NCBI RefSeq assembly: GCF_030052815.1
Contig: NC_079501.1
Location: forward strand, 95,108,017-95,172,016
Direction of reading: 5' to 3'
Length of the DNA: 64,000 nucleotides
Source: Hevea brasiliensis
Taxonomy: Eukaryota; Streptophyta; Magnoliopsida; Malpighiales; Euphorbiaceae
In this document: positions 1 to 9,306 of the stretch, one piece after another
Layout of the letters: every line of letters starts with the position of its first letter
How positions within the stretch are numbered: the first letter of the stretch is position 1
Program-made: the position numbers and the translations under genes
The notes under the pieces: generated by a model
The model's database searches: none
The model's input: only the letters and a program-made list of their open reading frames with translations
Told to the model about the DNA's origin: nothing

Positions 1-267
1 GCCCTTAGATCAATGGTCCTGATTTTCTGCTTTAGCACTTTCACATGTAGTAACTCCTAATCATATGTCTAGGTAATTGCCCCTCTCTTTCAAGAACTTA
101 GGAGGTTTTGACTCTTTTTCCTCTTTAGTTGGCTCATAGCCCAAATCATACCTTGTGATCTACCCCTTCATCTCAAGAAAAACCACTAGGCCGTCTATAC
201 TTTCTCCTAGGCCTATGCTAGGAAAATACTTCATCCATTTCTTCATTGTAGCCACTTTTAGATCCAT

Positions 268-561
268 CTAATTTTCATAGATCCCAACAACTTGAAAATC
301 AGACACTAGTGGAACTGAACCATCTAGTTGTAATGTAACTATCTCCTCATCAGAATCAGTCCAGACATCCAAAGGACCCTCATCATAGCTAGAATTATCA
401 CAAATGTCAACAACCATTATAGATTGAGGTTCGTTGGGCTTTTGGATGGGTTGGATAGGTTCACTAGGCTTTTGGATGGGTTGGATAAGTTCATTGGGCT
501 TTTGGATGGGTTGGATAAAGTCAATAATTCTGTTAGGGTTATTTGGGGTGATGGAGATCAT
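268..561 (-). pseudogene. Gag C-terminal fragment with repeated PIQKP motif
   Basis: A 97-codon open stretch on the minus strand. Residues about 16-44 carry three copies of a ten-residue unit of the form IQPIQKPNE, and the rest is acidic (DEGPLDVWTDSDEE). It lies downstream, in element sense, of the zinc-knuckle remnant near 590-720, so it is probably the gag/pol linker of the Tat-like element. No catalytic motif is visible, and stops separate it from neighbouring coding traces. I regard it as a relic and not a host gene. Confidence 0.4.
429..520. repeat. Three tandem copies of a 30-bp unit
   Basis: The words GGGCTTTTGGATGGGTTGGA recur every 30 bases. The unit length is a multiple of three, which explains the repeated ten-residue motif in the overlapping gag fragment. 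Confidence 0.8.
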
Positions 562-1945
562 GTAGAGACTTGGTGTAGGTAGAAATTTTGGCTAGGCATA
601 GGGCTTTTGGGTTGATTTTCTGGTTAATTATCCTTTTAGCATCAATCAGGTCTTAGATATCATGCTTAAGTTAAAAGCATCAGTCGGTGTCATGACTGTG
701 GGCTTGGTAGAACTGGCAACATTGGTTGATATCATAGCTAGGTGGGAGTGGATTTTGTAGTGGTCTGGGTGCTAAGAGCTATAGGAGGTCTTGAACTTTG
801 AGACCCTCCAAAACTTCGAATAAGGGTTGGCTGAATTGGAAAAAATCTCCTTGGGGTGTGAGATACAATTTGAACCTCAATAACTTTATTGCCACTTAAT
901 TGGCCTACCTTGGGGCCTCTTTCTAAAGTTGACCACAATTATCTCTTCTAGCTCAAACATCTTGGCATTCAATATTTCATCAACCACGGCCATAGTTTCT
1001 TCCATCTTAAGTAGTGCAGGTGAAATCCTTACTAGTCTCTTCCCTTCCCTAACCCAAGTGACCTGATTGGAAGTCTCTTTGATGTGTTTTGAGGCTATGT
1101 TTGCTCAAAAAAATAGGATTTAAGGGTTAACCTAAGTATGCTATGTACATGAATGCAGTGCATGAATGGACCATTTTCTTCTTTTTTTTCCTTTTTTTTT
1201 TGCCTTTATTTTTACAAAATGAAAACTGAACCATACCAATAGAACGAAAACTGAACCAAAACCAGACCATATAAACTGAACTAAAATCGGATCAAAAACT
1301 GACTCAAAACCAAAAAAAAACTCCAAAACTGAATCTTCGCCCCCTTATACCTTCAACTCTCACGTGCAGGGTAAAAAAAAATTCTATCCTAGGCTATGGT
1401 ATACTGGACACACCAACAGGGGGTGGTCTAGGACGATCCTTCCCTCACAAACAAAGGATTTATATCCTTAAAGTTTAACCATAAGTAAGCATCCTCTTGC
1501 TTAACATGGGTTTTGAAATGGACTTGGGCCTATACACACATTGGGTTTATGCATAGGCCTAGGTTCATCTCAACTGCCACTAGAACTTATGGTTTAAATA
1601 GTAAGGTTATAAATCCAGCACAACAAAAATCTACGGGACACCTAGGGTTGAAATCTATGGCTCATGGGCTTCATTGGGTAGGAAAAGGGTCACCCATGCG
1701 AGAGCTTGTCCATTAAGCACAACGGCCGGAGCTGTGGCTCTTTTATATACTCAAAGGTACAGGCATGGGGTGCTAGCATTCACCAATTCGTCATAGCTTG
1801 CGTAGAGCTATGGTTTCCTTGGCTAGTACTAACGGGGCTAAAAAGGGTAAGAGTGATCCGTGTGATAGTGTAGTGCAATGCAAAAAGTTTAACAGAGGAA
1901 TAATATTAGACTAATAGAAACATGTTGGAGTAACTATCCATTTAA

Positions 1946-1963
1946 TCCCCAGTGGAGTCGCCA
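1946..1963 (-). other. Primer-binding site, tRNA-Arg type
   Basis: On the minus strand this reads TGGCGACTCCACTGGGGA, complementary to the 3' end of plant tRNA-Arg(ACG) as I know it (CCCCAGTGGAGTCG plus CCA). It sits 3 nt inside the LTR boundary at 1967. Ogre/Tat elements are known to use tRNA-Arg primers. Confidence 0.75.
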
Positions 1964-1966
1964 AAC

Positions 1967-4637
1967 TGTAAGGGTGGGGGGCGTGAGGCGAAATATCATC
2001 CATTAGAATTATATAAAATGCACCAGGTAATGCCCAGGAAAGATGGTGGAGTCACAATGGTCTCACTTAAGTACCACCTCCTTAGACAGCATTTCCTAGA
2101 CATGCACTTCATACAATCCTAATAGAATCAAACCACTTTGGTAAGTCCGTCTTCCCATAACACTACCACGGTACTAAGGATTTATGCCACGAAGGCATAG
2201 ATAGGCAGAGTCGCCACGGGTAATAACAGGGACATATTGATGTTTCTTCCGAGGGTCATGGATGGCAACTTACTCCTTGCGAGTTTCCACAACCGTCATT
2301 ACCATAGCCCAATGTCTAGGTTCGGGATAGTGGAGTGCGTAAGGGGAAGGTGTTAAGCACCCCTTACGTCTGGTCTAACCTCGTTAATTCGAGTGCCAGT
2401 CCTCTACTAATGTTTCTAGAAGTCTTGTTTATTATTCCTTTATTAAACTTTATCCTAAAAATGCAATTCTAATCCTACACACGCAAGTAATTCACAAAAG
2501 GGTTGTTGTTTACACACAATTTTCATGCACAAGTAATTCCTATCTATGGGGTTGCTAATTATTTAAATGATATTTACCAGATGACTAAAATTAATTTATT
2601 ATTGGGAATTTAATTTACAAACAAATTCAATTTCAAATAACCCTATGTTTCTATTTAACCTAATTAATTAATTTTCACCAAGTTACCCTAAGGATAATTG
2701 AACTAAGTTAATTATGTACATGTGTAATTTATTCTAATATCACATAAGGCCCAAACAATCACAACCTAATAAAGATTTCTAACATGCAAATTTATTTTAC
2801 AATTATCAAGTATTAAATTAAATTTATTTACATGCCAATGTTAGTTTAATTTACAAACAAGATTAATTTTAATTTACAAAGTATTTATTTACATTAATTA
2901 CATGCAAAAGTCAGTTAAATTAAAAATATTGTTAATTTTAATTTACCAAATAAAAGTTCTATTATTACTACAATTTCATGCCAATGGTTATTCAAGAAAT
3001 TTAGAGCTACTTACTGTTGGTAAATGCGTTGCCATTGGGGCAAGCTACCCTTAAAAAGGGTATTCTCTTCTAGTATGGCAATGATATCCCTGGCTTACTC
3101 CCGTTTAGCTCCATATAAGCTCCACGCAAATGCCCTCTTTGGTACTTACCTTAGGGCTACTTACCAATTTTGTTTGTAATAAAAAATAAAGAAACTAAAG
3201 AAAATAAAAGAAATAAAGAAAATATTAATAACAATTTACATTGGATTCTAACTCTAGTCTCCTAAAGGGTTAAGATTCCTAATTAGTTACAACTACCTAA
3301 TGGTCTAAGTCTTCTAACATGATCCAAACACTTTATAACACTTCTTGAATTAAAAGAATACAGAAAATAGATCAAATATCAATTAAAACCTAAGAAAATA
3401 CAAGAACATGCATAAATATACAATTTTTAAATTCTGGCAGATTAACAGTAGCAAGAAATTCGATTTTTTAAAAATAGTTAAACATGCCTAAAAATCATAA
3501 AAAAATTACAGATGATAGCCTACATATCATACAATAACATAAAATTTATAAATCAAACAAAACTCTAGCCGAATGATCTACATAAATCGTAACTCTTCTA
3601 AGTGACAGAATCGTACTACTTTTTTGTAAAATTCATAACTCATTAACCACAAAAGATATGAATGCAAAACCAATTGGAAAAGATTCATAAGATTCTGAAG
3701 TTAATTTTAGACACTAGATTTGCACAAAAATATTAAGGAACAAGGGAGATATGGGCTCCACAAGTCGGATATCCTGCAAATCAGATTTTACAGGAACCCT
3801 AACTTCAAACAGCCATAACTTACAAAATATTAAAGCTTTTTTAGTAATTCTTGAGCCTAAAATTAATGGAATTTCGTGTAGAATATGAATATAATTTTTA
3901 CAAATTTTTTACAGATTTAGAAAATAAAGAAAAATAATAAAAATACGAGAGACAGAAACTAAACATGTGCAGAGTTGTGTATCCCCTCAAATTAAACATG
4001 ATTACATGATCTATATGAACATATAAAATAAATTGAAGACAAATAGCATAGAATTAAAATATTGCGTGGCATAGATCTTGAAAAGAAAACAATAAAAACT
4101 GACCTTCCAGAAATCTTGTATGAAAATCTTCTTGAAGAAAAAAAATAATAAGGAAGAACTCAAAGAGTCTTAAATATCTCTAAATTTCTTATAACTCTGA
4201 ATTTTCTCTATCTCTCTCCTCCTTTCATCCTCCCCCTTCTTCTCTTCTCTAGTAGGGTATTTATAGGGTTTTGGGAGAGAGGTGTGATAGGATTTGGAGT
4301 CTTAGGATGATAAAGTTTAGATGACTTAAACAACTACAATTGCAGAATTCGAATAAGATCCCAACTAGGCTTTCTTAGGCCCATAGAGCCCAATTAAATT
4401 TAATTAGATCCATTTAAGAACTACCCATATTAAATTTAAACAAAATAAAATTTTATTTAAATTTAATTAAATTAATTTCCCCAAAATTTTATTATTATTT
4501 TTCAAGATCATGCCACGGAATTAATAATTCAGCTCCATGCCTCCAATTACATCTTAGAGTCATATAATTTTTCATCATCGGGTTTCCCACGGCCTCAATG
4601 CACATACTAATCACAAAGTAAGGGTCTACACTCCCCA
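1967..4637 (-). mobile_element. 5' LTR of the Tat/Ogre-like element
   Basis: The LTR runs from TGTAAGGGTGGG at the primer-site side to ACTCCCCA at 4637, giving TG...CA ends and about 2.67 kb. The interior is AT-rich with no ORF. A minus-strand TATA box lies near 4258. The outer end coincides exactly with the point where similarity between the two duplicated peroxidase segments begins (4638 versus about 31939), so the element probably inserted into copy 1 after the duplication. The partner 3' LTR lies outside the window, so the target-site duplication cannot be checked; the adjacent bases are AGCAG. Confidence 0.7.
4258..4265 (-). promoter_or_regulatory. Putative LTR TATA box
   Basis: The minus strand reads CCCTATAAATACCC. 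It is placed plausibly as the core promoter of the minus-strand 5' LTR. Confidence 0.45.
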
Positions 4638-4739
4638 AGCAGATTTTTTAGTTTGTTTGTTTCAGATTTATACTGTCATCCTAAAAAAAAAATAATTAAA
4701 ATATTAAAAAATTTAATTGAAATTACACCTAAATTTAAT

Positions 4740-4949
4740 TTAATTTTGATTCCTAAAATGAAATCGAACCGCACAGCGTTCTAAATATTGCCCGCAGATT
4801 AGCGTCTTTGTCGGCCTACGATTGTCGCCGTCTGTTCTCAACTTGTCAAAATCAGACAAGATTCCTTGTCCCCTTTTTGGCTCAACAGTGACTACAAATC
4901 CACAACTGGTCGATGAGAGTTGGGAATGTTCACGCCACTGATCAATCAT
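4740..4949 (-). other. GC-richer island with a short ORF, conserved in both duplicates
   Basis: A 69-codon minus-strand ORF in otherwise very AT-rich DNA. The same island occurs at 32030-32227, where a small indel changes the reading frame of the C-terminal half. The shared N-terminal part includes WREHSQLS and TSCGFVV. I recognise no family. It could be a captured exon fragment, a decayed gene 5' end or chance; the frame disagreement between copies argues against a conserved protein. Confidence 0.3.
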
Positions 4950-6103
4950 TTGTTGGTATTTTATTTTATTTTTATTAATTTAATTTCAATTTAAATTTAA
5001 ATTTAATATTTTATAAATTTAAAAAATAATTTCAATACTATTAAATTACTATAGTTTTTCATTTTATTTCAATATTTAAATAAATTATACAATAATAAAT
5101 TGCATTATTAAATTCACTAAAAAAAATAGAAATGTTAATCAATATGTGTATGTTCTAACATTACCTTATTGTAAATAAATAGTTTTATTAAATTAATATT
5201 ACGAATTAAATAAAAAAACGCTTTTTATAAATATAATTTTTTAGATTTATTTATATATAAATGCGATTTGTTTCATCTAATGCATGCAAATTAATTAGGG
5301 TAAATTAATAATTTTTTAATTTTATAATATATCGTAATTAATATTTATGGCTTTATATTTTAAAAAATAAATATTCATAAATTTTGATTTTATTGTATGC
5401 TTTCAATTTTCCATATTTTTTTAATTTTTATTAATAAAAAATAAAAATACCTTAATATTTCATAAGATAAACTATTATTTCGTATTTAATTATGAATTTT
5501 ATCACTATTATAATACTTTCATTGCTTATTCTCGGTCTAATCTTATAGGTAAAATTTACTTAAAAATCAATTTCACTTCACTCATCGAACTACTTTTTGG
5601 TCTATTATTTTAATATTTTATTAATTAAAATATGTTAAATTTATTTTTAAATGAATTATTAATAATATTTAACTAATATATTTCTTAGATATCATTTTAC
5701 TTAAGTTTCGAATCTTCTAGCTTATTAATGCATTTTAATTCTCCAATAATTTGAAAATAATAATAATAATAAATTATTATTATAATTATTTTAATATATC
5801 AAATGATTCCCTTATGATCAATATGGTCAAAATTTAGTACACTAGTGTAAGGTTCCTAGCAAAGATGTTTTTTACAAATTATAAAAATAAATATTATGTT
5901 TTAATAAAATTTCAATAATTCATATAAACATAAGAAAATCTAATTAATTGATATCATGATCATTTAATAGGATGTGTTTCATATGCCCTTTCTTTTCTTT
6001 TTTATAATCCGATTTATCGTAAATATATGATGAAATTCACATATAAAATAATTCATATAATTCTTTTATATATGATAAATAAGATTTAGGCAAGTTTTTT
6101 CCC

Positions 6104-6109
6104 TTGACT
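6104..6109 (+). promoter_or_regulatory. W-box-like TTGACT, copy 1 only
   Basis: TTGACT about 800 bp upstream of the start codon matches the WRKY-binding W-box core. It lies inside the roughly 105-bp stretch missing from copy 2. Confidence 0.25.
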
Positions 6110-6255
6110 TTGCTACTTGGGACTTGGATTATGAAATATGGATCAATAATTAAAAAGATGCTTACCACTCCCAGCAATGTTTAATGGTCAATTCATTCTA
6201 TGGAAATGTCTTAATTTGGGGACGTCGATAGTCGATTAGCGATTTCAAATTTATG

Positions 6256-6460
6256 GTATGTTTAGTATTACTGTTAAAACGATGTTGAGAATTAATTAGA
6301 AAGTATTAAAAAATAATTTAAAATTAAATTTAATAAGTTATAAAAATATTAAAACAACAAAATAACTTTTTTCAAACTGTTTGTTTTAACAGTATCTAAA
6401 ATAAAATTTTTTTCTTTTAAAAGTAGATTTCCCTTTACACTTTTAATGTTAAACAGATAC
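6256..6460. mobile_element. Possible small MITE shared by both duplicates
   Basis: The left end GTATGTTTAGTATTAC is an imperfect inverted match to the right end (reverse strand GTATCTGTTTAACATTA). The interior is AT-rich, about 205 bp. The counterpart at 33102-33313 shows the insertion predates the duplication. No clear target-site duplication was found. Confidence 0.3.
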
Positions 6461-6652
6461 TTAGTTTTGAAAGATTATAAAATACTACCGGTGCATGTAA
6501 AAGTAGTGTTCTCTCACACACAAAAAAATAAATTCTCCTTGTAATATAGAAAGTATATTTCACATAATTATAAGAAATAGTACATACACCGAGCGCATTT
6601 AATAATCTCTCCTTACTTTTAGCTCGGTAGATTGATTCTCAAATCTAAGCCT

Positions 6653-6674
6653 AAATAATAATAATAATAATAAA
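6653..6674. repeat. (TAA)n microsatellite in the copy 1 promoter
   Basis: About seven TAA units, compared with about seventeen at the matching place in copy 2 (33505-33556). Confidence 0.85.
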
Positions 6675-6827
6675 GAATTTTAGCAATTATTATCTCCTTT
6701 GCTGTTCACGAGCGGTACAGGAAATGGATATTGATCCGCAAAAGAAAAGTAAACGCAGTTCTGGCATCATTTGTATTTATTGAGAAAAATTCGCAGCTGC
6801 CTTTTCTTACTTGGGGCCATCGTCTCA

Positions 6828-6838
6828 TGACGTTGACC
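6828..6838 (+). promoter_or_regulatory. TGACGT and W-box (TTGACC) overlap
   Basis: The sequence TGACGTTGACC combines a TGACG (as-1/TGA factor) core with a WRKY W-box about 80 bp upstream of the start codon and just upstream of the TATA box. Copy 2 keeps TTGACC but has lost TGACG. Binding is inferred from the motifs only. Confidence 0.4.
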
Positions 6839-6850
6839 TCCTGATTCAGT

Positions 6851-6858
6851 TATAAATA
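6851..6858 (+). promoter_or_regulatory. TATA box of peroxidase copy 1
   Basis: TATAAATA lies 56 bp upstream of the ATG at 6914, so transcription would start around 6880 with a short leader. The same box occurs in copy 2 at 33742. Confidence 0.7.
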
Positions 6859-6913
6859 CTCACTAGCATCGGACACCCACCAACCAAAACTAAAACCTAG
6901 CAAAACCCAAGAT

Positions 6914-8150
6914 ATGGAGAGATATACTTTTTCTTCTTCAAGCCAAATTACACACATTATTATATTAACGTGCGTCTTTGTTGTTATGTCTGCGACCTTG
7001 GTGCATGGCCAAGGCACTCGTGTTGGTTTCTATGCTACTACTTGTCCTAGAGCTGAATCCATTGTAAGCTCAACTGTTGCAACACATTTTCGAGCTAACC
7101 CTGCAATTGCTCCTGCTTTGCTGAGGATGCATTTCCATGATTGCTTTGTTAGAGGTTGCGATGCTTCTGTCCTTATTGATGGTTCCAATACTGAGAAAAC
7201 TGCCCCACCAAATCTTGGGTTGAGAGGCTATGAAGTTATTGACGATGCCAAGACTCAGCTTGAAGCTGCATGTCCTGGAATTGTTTCTTGCGCTGATATT
7301 CTTGCACTTGCAGCCCGTGACTCTGTTGTTCTGGTAATCATCACATCTAATTAATCATAATGCTGCAATTCATCAGGACATTCAAACTTAAATGCTTATT
7401 TTAGCAGAGTTATAGATCAATGTGCATATATATACATATGCTTATTGCTCAAGTTAGCTTCTTCAATTTTCATGCGGACTGGTGGACGAAGTTGGCTAGT
7501 GCCTACCGGACGGAGAGACGGCCGGGTGTCATTGTCATCTGAAACAACTGATTTGCCTGGCTTCAGAGAATCCATTGATTCCCAAAAGCAAAAGTTCTCT
7601 GCCAAGGGTCTTAAACAAGATCTTGTCGTACTTGTTGGTAAGCTTTAACATTATAATATGTCCTTCCTAGATTCTGCTATGGTTATGTAAGCGCTTGATC
7701 CAGTAATGTAACACTTGTCTTCTTCTATATACAGGAGGACACACCATAGGAACTACAGCTTGCCAGTTCTTTAGTTACAGATTATACAACTTCAATGGCA
7801 CCGCAAGTTCTGATCCTGCCATTAATGCTTCATTCCTTCCTCAACTAGAAGCACTGTGTCCACAGAACGGAGATGGGACAAAGCGAGTTGCTTTTGATAC
7901 AGGTAGTGAAAACAGATTTGATGCATCTTCCTTCGCCAACCTGAGAGATGGGCGAGGAATACTCGAGTCTGATCAGAAATTGTGGACTGATGCTTCGACG
8001 AGAGCAATTGTTCAACGTTTCCTGGGTATTACTGGTTTAGCTGCATTCAATGTTGAGTTTGGAAGATCCATGGTTAAGATGAGTAACACTGGAGTGAAGA
8101 CAGGCACTGATGGTGAAATTAGGAAAATATGTTCTGCAATAAACTCATGA
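6914..8150 (+). CDS. Class III secretory peroxidase, copy 1 (intron-1 acceptor mutated)
   Basis: Exons are 6914-7333, about 7478-7637 and 7735-8150, giving about 331 aa. Class III peroxidases use H2O2 to oxidise phenolics in the cell wall or vacuole (lignification, defence). Visible hallmarks: a signal peptide to about residue 32 (cleavage near HG/QGT); the distal site RMHFHDCF with Arg71 and His75; [12 protein letters not shown]; the proximal haem-ligand His196 in GGHTIG; and eight cysteines (44, 77, 82, 120, 126, 203, 235, 326). It resembles the peroxidase N1/cationic type. The intron-1 acceptor reads GCGG where copy 2 has GCAG, so normal splicing should fail. Retaining intron 1 would stop translation after VIITSN (146 aa). 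Using the AAG at 7451-7453 would insert LASSIFMR in frame. Copy 1 also has a 3-nt deletion (LKQ for LNTQ). It may be partly or wholly non-functional. Confidence 0.85.
7476..7477 (+). other. Lost 3' splice site of intron 1 in peroxidase copy 1
   Basis: CATGCGG|ACTGG here, against CATGCAG|ACTGG in copy 2 (AG at 34368-34369). The A-to-G change removes the AG dinucleotide. The nearest in-frame alternative is the AAG ending at 7453; the AG of TTAG at 7457 would shift the frame. Confidence 0.8.
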
Positions 8151-8792
8151 GACTGCCAAGAATTTCCCATACGCGAAAGAAAAAACTTATCTAAATCTAG
8201 TTTCTCATAAAATCTAGATATAAATATATGGATTTTATGAATTTTATCTTATATATTGCATATTGAATTAAGATGGACTTGGTAAGTTCCCATATGGGAA
8301 TACATATCTTCTATTGAAAGTGTGAAATAATCTATCATTTATCTTGTGAAAGGATAATGATATGATTTATTATATAGGGATGAATATTGATGTATTTAGT
8401 GTAAGCTGATAATGAAATGATATAATGTTTCAAACTATATATATATTCTCTTATATGAATTTTTATGCATGAACTTAATTATTATTCAATTATTATAAAA
8501 TTTCTTTAAAAAAAGAAAACTTAAATTAAAAAATTATTAAATTTAATTAAATCGGATTAAATTAAACCGAAATCAAATCAAAACTAATATCAATTGAAAC
8601 CGATAGTAAAATTGAAATATCCTTTAATTCAATCTCGGACCTTAGAAACTTCGGACTAAAACTAATCGCGTCTATCTAATCCCAATAATTGTTAAAATAA
8701 AAATAAAAAATTTAAATTAAATTAAGATTATTTTTAACTATATAGTTCATTAATTATTATTTAATCAATCTGATTTTTTATAAATAAAGAAG

Positions 8793-8794
<2 letters not shown>

Positions 8795-8846
<52 letters not shown>
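8795..8846. repeat. (AT)26 microsatellite
   Basis: Pure AT dinucleotide tract. The matching site in copy 2 is a compound (TA)n(TG)n tract. Confidence 0.95.
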
Positions 8847-8849
<3 letters not shown>

Positions 8850-9030
8850 AATCTTAATAAATTTGAGTATTTATTAGATATACTTTAATAATTTTATAAA
8901 AATTTTGATACAAATATTTAATATAATAATTATTAAATTGATCTTCGTAGGAAATCCAACTTATATTAGATATGGACCTTATCAATATCCAAAAGCCAAA
9001 AATACGAAAAATAAGTTATTATCATTATTT

Positions 9031-9120
9031 GGTGGAAAAAGGTGAGCATGTCGCCAAAATTTAGAAAAGTTAATCATACTTTGAGGGTCAAGTTGAAGAA
9101 TGGAACAAGCGTAATGATAA
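9031..9120. repeat. Peroxidase 3'-flank block with an older relative at 21395
   Basis: The block beginning GGTGGAAAAAGGTGAGCATG is near-identical in copy 2 (35940 onward) and recognisably similar, with many substitutions, to 21395-21490. The latter may be a relic of an older duplication of this flank. Confidence 0.5.
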
Positions 9121-9306
9121 ATTATATTAATTAGTTAAGATGCGTTTCATCGATCCTTTCTATGAATTGATTAATGCAAGCATCAAGAGAAGCTTCTACC
9201 CATAATTCATTTGGCTTTTGCTTAATTAATCTTTGAAAATGAATATAGTACATTTTATATATTCAATCATTATAAAATAATGTGTTTATTTTTTTATTAT
9301 TTATTT

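Larger units (their letters stand above)
1..1966 (-). mobile_element. Internal 5' part of a Tat/Ogre-like Ty3 retrotransposon (partial, decayed)
   Basis: This stretch lies on the internal side of a primer-binding site and LTR, so it is the 5' internal region of a minus-strand element that continues past the window start. Read on the minus strand around 590-720 it encodes a gag-like zinc-knuckle segment (CQFYQAHSHDTD, then LKHDI and DLIDAKR) with in-frame stops, as in Tat-lineage gag C-termini. A proline/glutamine-rich stretch follows at 268-561. Between about 1216 and 1332 the DNA is low-complexity, rich in repeated AAACTGAAC-like words. No intact ORF remains. The tRNA-Arg primer site supports Tat/Ogre; the lineage call is by pattern, without a search. 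Confidence 0.6.
4638..6913. other. Upstream region of peroxidase copy 1
   Basis: AT-rich DNA of about 2.3 kb without a recognisable gene. It holds a GC-richer island at 4740-4949, a possible small MITE at 6256-6460, a (TAA)n tract, two W-box-like motifs, a TGACGT motif and the TATA box of the peroxidase. The stretches at about 5385-5725 and 6092-6196 have no counterpart in copy 2. Confidence 0.7.
8151..9306. other. 3' flank of peroxidase copy 1
   Basis: AT-rich DNA without a gene, closely matching 35046-36215. It contains the 3' UTR of the peroxidase, an AT microsatellite and, at 9302-9306, the TATTT left target-site duplication of the chromovirus. Confidence 0.7.

Noticed and set aside
7417..7605. 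Minus-strand ORF opposite peroxidase exon 2 (also 34309-34509)
   Set aside because: Antisense shadow of a conserved exon; no independent coding signal.
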